Below, piece by piece: positions 19,142 through 27,975 of a stretch of 64,000 bases of DNA. Below the pieces are notes generated by a model. The model did no database searches. It saw only the letters and a list, made by a program, of their open reading frames with translations, and was not told the DNA's origin. Location of the stretch: assembly GCA_003225175.1 (NCBI GenBank), contig QIBA01000037.1:1-64000 (forward strand). Direction: 5' to 3'. Made by a program: the position numbers and the translations under genes. This stretch comes from Acidobacteriota bacterium (lineage in GTDB: Bacteria; Acidobacteriota; Terriglobia; Terriglobales; Acidobacteriaceae). The stretch's first letter is position 1. Each line of letters starts with the position of its first letter.

Positions 19142-19856
19142 GGCCCTCTCCCAACGCATCCGCGAACTCGATAGTCCCAAGCTCCAGAATGGGGATCTCT
19201 TGCCCATCCAGCACAAACAGTTTCTGACCGATCGGGATGTCGCCGTATTTCTCGTCCTCGATCCAGACGGTCGATCGCCCTAAGCGGACGTCATCATCTT
19301 GGTTCTGCCACGACAAGGGCGAAATCACTGGGATAAGCACTTCGCCAAGTTCCATGGCCTTGTACTCCGGTGTTGTCGTAACAATGGCTGGAGTCCAAAG
19401 CATATCGCGCAAGCGTTTCGGTTTTGGTATTTCAACGCGCGCGACTTGTTCTAAGGCGACCCACGTGTATGAGCCGGCTACAAACAGCTCCAAAGCTCCC
19501 CCGATTCGCGGATCGGCGTCGCTGAACACGCGGCCAAATTGCCCTGCGCGGCTCACGCGGCGCGACGAGATGCGGTGGGTCATAGGAAAACTAGCTTCCG
19601 CAAACATCTGCTGCCGAATCCTCTCGGCATGCAATGCAGAGCGATACAAAAGAGCGCCCATTCCAGCAGCCTGGCTGCCGTCGGCAAGAATCGAAAGATG
19701 CTTTTCAGCACGATCGTAATCGCCCGAGAAGCAAAGCAGCTCGAACAGGAAAGTACGGCGCTTGGCGTCGAGAGGGGCGTTACGCACCTCCTCGCCAAGC
19801 ACCTCAATCGCTTGCTGTAGCTTTCCCTGCTGGAAGAGCTCAGTGGCCGTCATCAC
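19128..19856 (-). CDS. tagJ: T6SS accessory protein TagJ/ImpE
   Basis: 242 residues. The first ~75 form two TPR-like helical pairs (LFQQGKLQQAIEVLGEEVRNAPLDAKRRTFLFELLCFSGDYDRAEKHL), the region that in TagJ contacts the ClpV N-domain or sheath. The rest carries the ImpE signature: YTWVALEQVARVEIPKP, RLRDMLWTPAIV, EVLIPVISPLSW, GRSTVW. TagJ modulates ClpV-driven sheath disassembly and is not needed in all systems. It starts 3 bases after hcp and overlaps tssA. Confidence 0.95.
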   Translation of the reverse strand: MMTATELFQQGKLQQAIEVLGEEVRNAPLDAKRRTFLFELLCFSGDYDRAEKHLSILADGSQAAGMGALLYRSALHAERIRQQMFAEASFPMTHRISSRRVSRAGQFGRVFSDADPRIGGALELFVAGSYTWVALEQVARVEIPKPKRLRDMLWTPAIVTTTPEYKAMELGEVLIPVISPLSWQNQDDDVRLGRSTVWIEDEKYGDIPIGQKLFVLDGQEIPILELGTIEFADALGEGRAAS

Positions 19857-19859
19857 AGA

Positions 19860-20384
19860 CTAGCTCGCTTTCTGCTGCTTCAGGTCGTAGATCATCTTTG
19901 TGGCTCCGCCCAACGAACCATCGGCCTTCTGCTCTTTGTACTCGAATTCGATCTTCGCGTAGTTAAGGCTCACCTGATCCATAGGCAGGGGCGAACCCCC
20001 ATCTCCGCCAGTCGAAATGTGGGAAACGATCAGGTCATTGAAGGTGACCTTGAGATACTCCTGTTGATCCTTTCCTGCCTTCCGGAGAGTCAGAACCGCT
20101 TTGGGAATATGTTGACCGGTAGCGCAATAGAGCATGAGCTTTGGGCTGCCCTTGTCCGCCGGCTTCACGAAGTTAAAATCCGCGAAACTGGCCTTGCCTG
20201 CGCCGTGGCCACCACCAACGAAGTCCCGCGCGTGCGCCTGTGTAGCGCCGAACGTGAAGTTAAGAAGTTGAAATTCGCCTTTATGCTTGGAATCCTGGCT
20301 TTCGCCGTCGATTCCGTCTAGTTTGAGAAAGAAATCCACTGCTCCGCGTGTGTCGGTAGCAAGTGCAATTCCGCCGGTACCCAT
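19860..20384 (-). CDS. hcp: T6SS inner-tube protein Hcp (TssD)
   Basis: 174 residues, slightly longer than typical Hcp (~160). Markers are DFFLKLDGIDGES, LLNFTFGATQ, KASFADFNFVKPADKGSPKL and YLKVTFNDLIVSHI near the C-terminus. Hexameric Hcp rings stack into the tube that is propelled by the sheath. GGAG 10 bases before ATG 20384. It sits 71 bases after tssC. No second hcp is seen in the window. Confidence 0.97.
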   Translation of the reverse strand: MGTGGIALATDTRGAVDFFLKLDGIDGESQDSKHKGEFQLLNFTFGATQAHARDFVGGGHGAGKASFADFNFVKPADKGSPKLMLYCATGQHIPKAVLTLRKAGKDQQEYLKVTFNDLIVSHISTGGDGGSPLPMDQVSLNYAKIEFEYKEQKADGSLGGATKMIYDLKQQKAS

Positions 20385-20455
20385 AGTGTTTTATCTCCTC
20401 TGTTCCGATAACGAGTTCACTGATTCACTCAGATTGGCAACCAACTCCGACAACA

Positions 20456-21952
20456 TTACTTTCGTGCTGATGCGGGAAGATCGGCGACGAGTCGTAGCGA
20501 TACGGAAAGTTCATCAAGCTGGAAGTGCGGCTTGAGGAACGCAATCGCTCGATAAGCGCCCGGCTTTCCCGGGATTTCTTGAACTTCGATAGCCGCTTCC
20601 CGCAATGGCAGTTGCGCCTTTACCGACTGGCTGGCATTGTCATCGGCACAGACGTAATTGTTGATCCATTGGTTCAGGAATCTCTGGCAATCCGAGCGTG
20701 ACATGAATGAGCCCAGCTTGTCGCGCATCATCGCTTTCAGATAGTGCGCAAAGCGAGACATAGCGAAGATATACGGCAGTTGAGCTGACAGCCGCGCATT
20801 GGCGTTGGCCGCTTCCTTGTCATATGTCTTCGGCTTGTTGCACGACTGGACACTGAAGAATGCAGCATAGTCCGTGTTCTTGCAGTGAACCAGCGGAATG
20901 AATCCGTTGTCTGCCAGCTCTTTTTCGCGGCGATCTGTAATCGCAACTTCAGTCGGGCACTTCAGAGCAACGTCGCCTTCATCCGTTTTGAACGTATGCG
21001 CTGGCAGGCCCTCAACGAGTCCACCGCCCTCAACACCACGAATTGCGGCGCACCATCCGTGCTTCGCGAAGGCGCCGGTAAGCCGTGCGCCCATCGCGTA
21101 CGCGGCGTTCCCCCACAGATACTTGGAGTGATCGGTTCCATCGACGCCTTCCTCGTAAGCGAAGGCTTCGACCGGCTTGGTGTCAGCTCCATAGGGAAGC
21201 CGCATGAGAACGTGAGGAAGGGTTAGACCCACGTAGCGGGAATCATCTGATTGACGGAATGATTTCCACTTGGCGTAGGTAGAGTTGTCGAACACCTTAC
21301 CGATATCGCGATGCGCCCCGAGATTGGTGAAGTTGTCAAGATTCATCATGTCGGGCGCTGCTGCCGATAGGAATGGAGCATGAGCGGAAGCTGCTACCTG
21401 TGCGATTTTCTCGAGCAGCTCCATATCTTCCGGCTTTGGCCCAAACTCATAATCCCCCACGAGTGCCGAGAAGGGTGCTCCACCGAAAACGCCAAACTCC
21501 TCTTCATACACCTTCTTGAAGAGCGCGCTCTGGTCGAATTCCGCAGCGCGTTGCAGGTCGCGAAGCAGTTCCGTTTTCTTTACGTTGAAGATCTTGATCT
21601 TCAGCCCTTCGCCAGTTTCACTCTGATCAAGCAAATATTTCAGACCTCGCCAACCGCCTTCGAGCTTCTGGAAGTCGGGATGGTGCATGACCTCATTGAG
21701 CTGAGCAGACACAAGCTTGTCAATTTGCGCGATGCGCGCATTGATCGCCGTCTCTGCATCTTTGGGGACAGTTGCTGCACGCTGCAGAACTTCCTGCACA
21801 AAAGTCTTGACGAGGTCTTTGCCGCGTTCGCGGGCCGCTTCATTGTGAGTGAAGCGCCCTTCTTCGACGATCCGGTCCAGCAAACTCGCCTGATCAACTG
21901 CCTGTGCTGCCGCCGCTGCGGCCTTCGCTGCCTCAGCCATTGCTGCCTCCAT
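20456..21952 (-). CDS. tssC: T6SS sheath large subunit TssC/VipB
   Basis: 498 residues. Typical blocks are ARIAQIDKLVSAQLNEVMHHPDFQKLEGGWRGL, FGPKPEDMELL, APFLSAAAPDMM, RYVGLTLPHVLMRLPYG, FAHYLKAMMRDKLGSF and the C-terminal NYVCADDNA...LREAAIEV. With TssB it forms the contractile sheath. The start overlaps tssB by 20 bases. The Ala-rich N-terminus (AAMAEAAKAAAAAAQAV) is not diagnostic; the start may be either of the first two Met codons. Confidence 0.98.
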   Translation of the reverse strand: MEAAMAEAAKAAAAAAQAVDQASLLDRIVEEGRFTHNEAARERGKDLVKTFVQEVLQRAATVPKDAETAINARIAQIDKLVSAQLNEVMHHPDFQKLEGGWRGLKYLLDQSETGEGLKIKIFNVKKTELLRDLQRAAEFDQSALFKKVYEEEFGVFGGAPFSALVGDYEFGPKPEDMELLEKIAQVAASAHAPFLSAAAPDMMNLDNFTNLGAHRDIGKVFDNSTYAKWKSFRQSDDSRYVGLTLPHVLMRLPYGADTKPVEAFAYEEGVDGTDHSKYLWGNAAYAMGARLTGAFAKHGWCAAIRGVEGGGLVEGLPAHTFKTDEGDVALKCPTEVAITDRREKELADNGFIPLVHCKNTDYAAFFSVQSCNKPKTYDKEAANANARLSAQLPYIFAMSRFAHYLKAMMRDKLGSFMSRSDCQRFLNQWINNYVCADDNASQSVKAQLPLREAAIEVQEIPGKPGAYRAIAFLKPHFQLDELSVSLRLVADLPASARK

Positions 21953-22463
21953 TGCTGCCCTTGTCCAGGCCCAGCTCTGCGCTTAATTTGTCGCGCTTCT
22001 CGGTGTTGGAAACGACATCCTGCAGAACCTCGTCGAGCTTCTCGTTACCCTGCAAGCTCCCCCGAAGGTCCGCCAGTTTGCGGCGCAGATCCAGCAGTTC
22101 CTTTAGCGGACCTACCTGGTTTGCGACCTGTTCCGGCTCAAAATCTGCTAGCTCATGGAAATTTAAATTGACTTTGAGTTTCGAATCGGGATCGCCTCCC
22201 AACTTGTTGTCGACGGAGAACGCGAGGTGCGGATTCATCTTATCGAGCACCTGGTCGAAGTTGTCTGGGTTCACCTCGACGAACTTCCGCTCCATCAACT
22301 TCGGCAGCGGTTGTTCGGGATGTCCGGTAAAGTCGCCAAGAACACCCATAACGAACGGGAGTTCTTTCAATTCGATCGCGTCGCCGACTTCAACGTCGTA
22401 GGTGATATGCACGCGCGGTGCACGAACGCGAGAGAGTTTCTGCTGTGTACTTTCTCTGCCCAT
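21933..22463 (-). CDS. tssB: T6SS sheath small subunit TssB/VipA
   Basis: 176 residues. RVHITYDVEVGDA, ELPFVMGVLGDFTG, RKFVEVNPDNFDQVL and LADFEPEQVANQV are the family blocks, followed by a coiled C-terminal helix (ELLDLRRKLADLRG). It is the first gene of the nine-gene core operon and is divergent from tssK1. Confidence 0.98.
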   Translation of the reverse strand: MGRESTQQKLSRVRAPRVHITYDVEVGDAIELKELPFVMGVLGDFTGHPEQPLPKLMERKFVEVNPDNFDQVLDKMNPHLAFSVDNKLGGDPDSKLKVNLNFHELADFEPEQVANQVGPLKELLDLRRKLADLRGSLQGNEKLDEVLQDVVSNTEKRDKLSAELGLDKGSNGGSNG

Positions 22464-22835
22464 AATGCAACCCCATGGAGGGACAGTCGGACTGGCCCTG
22501 GATTTTAGTTCCTGAAGTCAAAGACGCAACGGCGATTACGCCAGCGAAACACACCGCTGCGGGCAGCCTGGCGGGTCGGAAAGGGGGATACCCGGGAGGT
22601 TGTTCTTTTTTTCGGTGCGCGATTATATCTCACCCCGCACCAGAGTCAACTACTCTCTCGCAACTAGGCTCTGGAAATTTTCCCGAAGCGAAACATAGCT
22701 GACAAAATGCCTTCTTTGGCTTACGATTTGTGTCCCGCTGGTGGATGTACCGTTCTCCTGCCAAGGGAAAATCCGGGGTTCGGGGTTATACTCCCCGCAT
22801 AGTCCATGGAGCAAAGGCTGGCTGTTTCCGTCGCG
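22464..22835. promoter_or_regulatory. Divergent control region between tssB and tssK1
   Basis: About 370 bases without a gene. A short hairpin CGGGG (22781-22785)/CCCCG (22793-22797) lies in the tssK1 leader, with TTATACT as its loop, a possible -10. CCAGAGTCAACT at 22640-22651 matches 10 of 12 bases of the TA1/TA2 promoter right half, but its left half does not fit. No clear sigma54 site was found. Confidence 0.4.
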
Positions 22836-24194
22836 ATGAAACAACTGCAGCACGTAATCTGGTCGAAGGGCACCTTTCTCACCCCGCAACATCTACAAAT
22901 ACAAGACCGTTACATCGAAGATAGCCTGCGCTTCCTCTTCGAATCACTTTCGTTCCGATTCTGGGGATTCGCAAGCCTGCAAATCAATGAAAGCAAACTG
23001 ACAGAGGGGCTGCTAAGCATCAGCGGCGGTGCAGGCGTAATGCCTGACGGCCTACTATTCGAATTCCCGGGAGCGGACGCTGCTCCGTCATCCCGCCAAC
23101 TCAACCCATTCTTCAGCGAAGAAAAGGCTAGAGTAGGCGTCTTTCTCGCCGTTCCCGAGCAACGAACGGGGGGGGTTAACGTAAGTCAGCGATCTGACAT
23201 TAAAGCCCGCTACGTCGCCGAGACTCGCATGCTGCGCGATGAAAACTCAGGCACTTCGGAAAAGCCGATTCAGATCGCAAGGAAGAACCTCCGTTTGCTC
23301 GTCGACTCCGAAAGCCGCGAGGGCAGCACTGTAATGCAAGTCGCCGAAGTAGAGCAGGCCGCTGACGGTACCTACCGCCTTGTCCCCGACTATGTTCCGC
23401 CCATGATCGACGTTCACGGCAACACCTTCCTGTTGGGTGTGCTCCGCTCGCTGGTGGAGCGCCTAGCGGCCCGCAGCGCCGTGCTGGCAGGTGCCCGAAA
23501 GCAAAAAAATCAAAGCTTGGCCGACTTCACTGCCGCCGATGTAGCCAGCTTCTGGCTTCTTTACACGGTGAACTCCCACCTTCCGGTCTTCCGCCACCTG
23601 CTCCACCGGTCGGTAGTTCATCCCGAACAGATGTATTCGGCCATGCTCGAACTTGCAGGCGCGCTCACAACTTTTTCACTAACCATCCAGTCCCGTGATC
23701 TCCGCGACTACGACCACGAGAACCTGGGCAGCTGCTTTCGTGAACTGAACGAAAAAATTCGCCTCCTGCTGGAAGAGGTGGTCCCAACCAACTTCATTTC
23801 CATCCCGCTAAAGTTCGTCCGTGAATCCATCTACGCCGCTGCCATTGACGACGACAAATACCTCAAAGACACTCGTCTCTACCTCGCAGTCAACGCCGAG
23901 ATGAAAGATGCGGAACTGATCACGCGCACGCCGCAATTGATGAAAGTCGGTGCCGCAGGATATGTAGAAGAAATCGTCCGACATGCACTACCCGGCTTGA
24001 AGCTCACCCACGTGCCGTCGCCGCCTTCGGAGATCCCTGTCAAGCTGAAGTACAAGTACTTCAGCCTCGACTCCTCCGGTTCAGTTTGGGAAGGCATTCA
24101 GCGCGCCCGTAATGTAGGCGTGTACGCCCCAGCAGATTTCCGCAATGTTGATTTGGAGCTGGTCATTTTGTTGCCAGTGAAGGGCCGGACCTAA
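22836..24194 (+). CDS. tssK: T6SS baseplate-membrane adaptor TssK (TssK1)
   Basis: 452 residues from ATG 22836. Family pattern: VIWSKGTFLTPQHLQIQDRYIED at the start, GVMPDGLLFEFP, NSHLPVFRHLLHRSVVHPEQMYSAMLELAGAL in the middle helical bundle, VPTNFISIPLKF and YFSLDSSGSVWEGI in the C-terminal head. TssK trimers bind TssF/G below and the TssL/M cytoplasmic parts above. This start is preferred to 22806 because it aligns with the start of TssK2 (MKSLSRVVWSEG). It is separated from its own L-M partners (3494-6943) by the whole core operon, and shares an operon direction with vgrG. Confidence 0.95.
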   Translation: MKQLQHVIWSKGTFLTPQHLQIQDRYIEDSLRFLFESLSFRFWGFASLQINESKLTEGLLSISGGAGVMPDGLLFEFPGADAAPSSRQLNPFFSEEKARVGVFLAVPEQRTGGVNVSQRSDIKARYVAETRMLRDENSGTSEKPIQIARKNLRLLVDSESREGSTVMQVAEVEQAADGTYRLVPDYVPPMIDVHGNTFLLGVLRSLVERLAARSAVLAGARKQKNQSLADFTAADVASFWLLYTVNSHLPVFRHLLHRSVVHPEQMYSAMLELAGALTTFSLTIQSRDLRDYDHENLGSCFRELNEKIRLLLEEVVPTNFISIPLKFVRESIYAAAIDDDKYLKDTRLYLAVNAEMKDAELITRTPQLMKVGAAGYVEEIVRHALPGLKLTHVPSPPSEIPVKLKYKYFSLDSSGSVWEGIQRARNVGVYAPADFRNVDLELVILLPVKGRT

Positions 24195-24425
24195 ACACGT
24201 CTCGATCAAATTCCAGCAATCTCTGGTTTCATTGCGGCATGAGAATTTGGCTATTGACACAACCTAACTCGAGGCGTCAGAATCCGGCGCACCTCTCCCA
24301 AGTGCCAAAATCTGTCCTAACACGAGCAACGTAACGTAGATAGGCCCGGTACTTAGCCGTTCTTTCTCGAGCTGCTGGGCTTGTTTCCCAAACCGGCGGC
24401 AGTAACTGCACGATGTGGAACCAGC

Positions 24426-25283
24426 ATGTTGCATCCGACAAGATCACCAGCCAATTGGCCGCTTCTAAGCGTCGGCAGTCATATTGATGCCGAAGCACGA
24501 TCTCTTAAAACCGTAAAGTGGACTGCGCTGCTGAGTGCCATTTCGCTGCGACTTACGCCCAAACAGGATTCAGGAAGAATTCCTGATTCGAACATAGGCG
24601 CTGCACTGGAACTAGCCGGGTTCCAAATAGGAAATATCAAAGATTTGAGCACGATCCCACACGGATTGCGAGTCGCTGAGCAAATCGGACTGAAAAGTTC
24701 GGAGATCGAAGCGATTCTGACTGACGGGACCACTACCAATAATGCGGATTACGAAACTGTGTCCAGGACGTTGCGCATGGCTTTCCGCGTTTACGTTGAC
24801 AGGATCGAGCAGGAGGCGCGTCGTTGCGACGGCGGCCTCGCGGTGTGGCGGTCGCCTGCCCGCTTCGTACACCTGGGGATATCCGACCGAATCGCCCGAT
24901 GGTCAACGGGCGCGCCAGATCCGCGGTTGCTTGACTGGGACGGGCGGCGAGTGATGGTTGCCTTCTCCGCTCTGGAGCGCACTGCGTCTGAATTACTTGC
25001 ATGCTTAGTTTTGTTTGCAGCATTAACGAATCTCAGGCTGCGTAAAAAGGAGTCGGCGGCAGTGGCAGTCAGCGTTGGCGCCGGCAACGCACGGATGCCT
25101 GCGGGGACTGAGTCCGCTTCAGTATCCAGATCCAGTTCTGGCCCAAACTTCGGAGCCAGTGATTCTTCTGCACTTCTCAGAAAAATGTTTGCACTCGCTG
25201 CGGTTTCGATGGCAAAAGTCGACAAAACCGTCGATCGCATCCGTCTGCCATTATTCGTTCGTACACCAGGTGAGGCGGAGTGA
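24426..25283 (+). CDS. Unknown protein translationally coupled to vgrG
   Basis: 285 residues from ATG 24426 (a TTG at 24381 would add 15). No family recognised. The middle part (IGAALELAGFQIGNIKDL..., SSEIEAILTDG, RTLRMAFRVYVDRIEQEARRC) is helix-like and plausible as protein. A segment at about 190-212 (ALERTASELLACLVLFAALTNL) is hydrophobic. Its TGA shares one base with the vgrG ATG (TGATG), which argues for a real coupled gene, and GGAA precedes ATG 24426. Composition is less regular than in the neighbours, and the opposite strand is also partly open, so this call is moderate. Position suggests a VgrG loading or regulatory role, without direct evidence. Confidence 0.5.
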   Translation: MLHPTRSPANWPLLSVGSHIDAEARSLKTVKWTALLSAISLRLTPKQDSGRIPDSNIGAALELAGFQIGNIKDLSTIPHGLRVAEQIGLKSSEIEAILTDGTTTNNADYETVSRTLRMAFRVYVDRIEQEARRCDGGLAVWRSPARFVHLGISDRIARWSTGAPDPRLLDWDGRRVMVAFSALERTASELLACLVLFAALTNLRLRKKESAAVAVSVGAGNARMPAGTESASVSRSSSGPNFGASDSSALLRKMFALAAVSMAKVDKTVDRIRLPLFVRTPGEAE

Positions 25284-27628
25284 TGCCCAGTTATACCCAG
25301 GCGAATCGACATATAGCCTTTGAGACTCCTCTTGGTCCCGATGCGCTGTTGCTGAAAAGATTTACAGGCGTCGAGGCCATCTCTGCCTTGTTCAACTTCC
25401 AGCTCGACCTCTATTCTGAGGACTCGAAGCTGAAGGCCATTGATGTTGTCGGGCGGCAGGGCACGATCAGTATTACTTCGGAGAACGTAACCCGCTACAT
25501 CAACGGGATTGTCAGCCGATTTTCCTATAACGGTACTGATCAGCGCTTGAGCCACTATCGTGCCGAACTGGTTCCCTGGCTGTGGATGCTCACGCGTAAC
25601 GAGAATTGCCGTATCTTTCAGAACAAGTCCGCGCCTGAGATTATTGAAAAAGTCTTCAAAGATCTGGGATTCCAGGACTTTGAGCTCAAGCTTCGGGGCA
25701 CCTATCACCCATTGGATTACTGCGTTCAGTACCGCGAATCAGATTTCAACTTCGTCGCGCGGCTCATGGAACATAACGGTATCTTTTATTACTTTGAACA
25801 CTCCGACGATAAACACAAACTCGTGCTTGCTGATGAGGCGTGGTACCCCCCGTGCCTGAACCAGGGGAAGATTCGGTTTGACGCAGGTAGTGCCCGCAAA
25901 GTAGACGACGTCATCACATCGTGGGAACACGAGGAGGAGTTGCGACCCGGCGTCTGCACGATGACCGACTATAACTTCGAGACGCCCAACACTAACCTAA
26001 ACTCGCAAATGAAGACCGTCGTGCCATTGGGTGGAAACCAGATTTTCGAGGTTTATGATTACCCGGGCTTGTACGGCAAAACGGCAGATGGCGACACGCT
26101 CACGAAAGTTCGGATCGAGGAGGAAGAATGCGTTGAAACCGTCTGCACCGGCGCGAGTAACAGTAACGCTCTTATCGCTGGGCACAAGTTCGACCTCACT
26201 TCCCATCCTCGCAGCGATCAGAACAGCACTTATGTGCTAACCCAGATGCAGCACATCGCTACCGCGCCATACGACACAACCGAGGATGAAGCCGGCTACT
26301 ACTCCAACAACTTCAAATGTATGCCGGCCTCCAGAACCTTCCGGCCTCCGCGCCTCACTTCCAAGCCTTTCGTGCAAGGACCACAGACTGCATTTGTAGT
26401 CGGCCCAAAAGGCTCTGAGATTCACACTGACAAGTACGGCCGAGTGAAGGTGCAGTTCCATTGGGACCGCGAAGGAAAATACGACGACAAGAGCTCCTGC
26501 TGGATTCGCGTAGCCCAAGCCTGGGCCGGTAAGCAGTGGGGATCTGTAGGCATACCGCGCATTGGTCATGAAGTAATCGTTGAGTTTCTCGAAGGCGATC
26601 CCGATCGTCCTATCATTACCGGGCAGGTCTACAACGCCGGCGCCATGCCCCCTTACCCGCTCCCTGATAACCAGACCAAGACACTTTTCAAAACGCACAG
26701 TTCACCGGGCGGTGGCGGCTTCAACGAGCTGCGCTTCGAAGACAAAAAGGCCGACGAACAGATCTTCATTCATGCTGAGAAGAATCTTGATATCCGCGTG
26801 AAGAACAACGAATACGAAACGGTTACCAAGGACCTGCACCTGATCGTCGAACAGGACCATTTTGAACACGTCAAGAACGATCATCACGAGACCGTTGATC
26901 GCGATTACGTCCAGAAACTCGGGCGCGACCACCATTTAAAAATCGATGGCAAACAGGCGATCTCCGTGGCTGGTAGTCAATCGTTAAAGGTGACAGGCGA
27001 TGTAGCCGAGCAGTTCAGCGGAAACCACTCTGAGCAGGTTAGTCAGGCGCTTTATCTCAAAGCGGGAATGACGATCGTTCTCGAAGCACCGATGGGAATT
27101 ACGCTCAAGTGCGGCGGCAACAGCGTTGTCGTCGACACTGTGGGTGTCACCGTGAAAGGCAATCTCATAGTTCTCGATGGCAGCATGGTGAACATCAACT
27201 CCGGGCCCGGCTCGCCTCCCGGAAGCGGACAAGCATGCTCGCTCGTGTCTCCCACGGCGGCAAAAACAGCGCAAGAAGCTGATAAGGCCGATCCAGGGCA
27301 AATGATGGAGCTGAAGCAACAACAGATGAAGACCGGCACAGGCAAATACGCTCCGGTCCAATTCACTCCGCACAAACCGCAGGCGGGCGGGAGTTCTGGC
27401 GCTGGGAGTCAATCGAAGCAGCAGACACATTGGATTGAGATCAAGTTGGTTGATACCGACAACAAGCCAGTGCCAGGAGAGGCATATCGCATAATCCTTC
27501 CCGACGGCCAAACGGCGGCGGAAGGAACGCTCGATGAAAAAGGGTTTGCTCGCGTTGATGGAATCGATCCGGGCACGTGCAAAGTTACGTTCCCGAATCT
27601 GGACAAATCTGTCTGGAAACCGAAGTAG
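25283..27628 (+). CDS. vgrG: T6SS spike protein VgrG (TssI) with C-terminal transthyretin-like extension
   Basis: 781 residues. The gp27-like base (HIAFETPLGPDALLLKRFTGVEAIS, YCVQYRESDFNFVARLMEHNGIFYYFEH) is followed by the gp5 OB fold (GSEIHTDKYGRVKVQFHWDREG, SCWIRVAQAWAGKQWGSVGIPRIGHEVIVEFLEGDPDRP) and a beta-helix needle (repeats of NLDIRVKNNEYETV type, ending GNLIVLDGSMVNINSG near 640). After a Gln/Lys/Gly-rich linker, residues ~715-781 form a TTR/carboxypeptidase-regulatory-like domain (IEIKLVDTDNKPVPGEAYRIILPDG...LDEKGFARVDGI), which in other VgrGs serves to bind effectors. ATG 25283 is preferred over GTG 25280. It is the only VgrG in the window and leads the cargo block. Confidence 0.97.
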   Translation: MPSYTQANRHIAFETPLGPDALLLKRFTGVEAISALFNFQLDLYSEDSKLKAIDVVGRQGTISITSENVTRYINGIVSRFSYNGTDQRLSHYRAELVPWLWMLTRNENCRIFQNKSAPEIIEKVFKDLGFQDFELKLRGTYHPLDYCVQYRESDFNFVARLMEHNGIFYYFEHSDDKHKLVLADEAWYPPCLNQGKIRFDAGSARKVDDVITSWEHEEELRPGVCTMTDYNFETPNTNLNSQMKTVVPLGGNQIFEVYDYPGLYGKTADGDTLTKVRIEEEECVETVCTGASNSNALIAGHKFDLTSHPRSDQNSTYVLTQMQHIATAPYDTTEDEAGYYSNNFKCMPASRTFRPPRLTSKPFVQGPQTAFVVGPKGSEIHTDKYGRVKVQFHWDREGKYDDKSSCWIRVAQAWAGKQWGSVGIPRIGHEVIVEFLEGDPDRPIITGQVYNAGAMPPYPLPDNQTKTLFKTHSSPGGGGFNELRFEDKKADEQIFIHAEKNLDIRVKNNEYETVTKDLHLIVEQDHFEHVKNDHHETVDRDYVQKLGRDHHLKIDGKQAISVAGSQSLKVTGDVAEQFSGNHSEQVSQALYLKAGMTIVLEAPMGITLKCGGNSVVVDTVGVTVKGNLIVLDGSMVNINSGPGSPPGSGQACSLVSPTAAKTAQEADKADPGQMMELKQQQMKTGTGKYAPVQFTPHKPQAGGSSGAGSQSKQQTHWIEIKLVDTDNKPVPGEAYRIILPDGQTAAEGTLDEKGFARVDGIDPGTCKVTFPNLDKSVWKPK

Positions 27629-27647
27629 AGAGGTTCAGGAGGATCAA

Positions 27648-27938
27648 ATGCCCCCAGCAGCGCGAGTGTCTGACATGCACACCTGCCCCATGGTGACTGG
27701 AACCGTACCTCACGTCGGCGGACCGATCCTTCCTCCGGGCTGCCCGACCGTGATCATTGGTTTCTTACCAGCCGCGCGCGTGGGTGACATGACCACATGC
27801 GTTGGTCCACCGGATTCGATTATTAAAGGATCGAGCAGCGTCATGATCGGGAACATGCCCGCCGCGCGAATTGGTGATCAGACCACGCACGGAGGCGTCA
27901 TCGTGCTCGGGGAGTTTACAGTCATGATCGGAGGGTGA
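27648..27938 (+). CDS. PAAR-repeat spike tip protein
   Basis: 96 residues from ATG 27648, with AGGAGG 5 bases upstream. Three PAAR-type repeats: PPAARVSDMHTCP, LPAARVGDMTTCVGPPDSI and MPAARIGDQTTHGG, and the Gly-rich loops HVGGPILPPGCPTV. It caps the VgrG needle and has no effector fusion. It starts 19 bases after vgrG. Confidence 0.95.
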   Translation: MPPAARVSDMHTCPMVTGTVPHVGGPILPPGCPTVIIGFLPAARVGDMTTCVGPPDSIIKGSSSVMIGNMPAARIGDQTTHGGVIVLGEFTVMIGG

Positions 27939-27975
27939 GCACGCAGTAATTAATTTGTGCTATGCGAGGCCCGAA

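Noticed and set aside
22640-22651. CCAGAGTCAACT as a third copy of the TA1/TA2 promoter
   Set aside because: Only 10 of 12 bases match and the TTTACTG half is not at the required distance.
22720-22740. TGGC...TTTG as a sigma54 promoter for tssK1
   Set aside because: The GG and GC positions do not match the consensus at the required spacing.
24791-25708. 305-codon minus-strand frame
   Set aside because: Half of it is antisense to vgrG, the rest is Arg/Ser/Pro-rich shadow sequence without family features.
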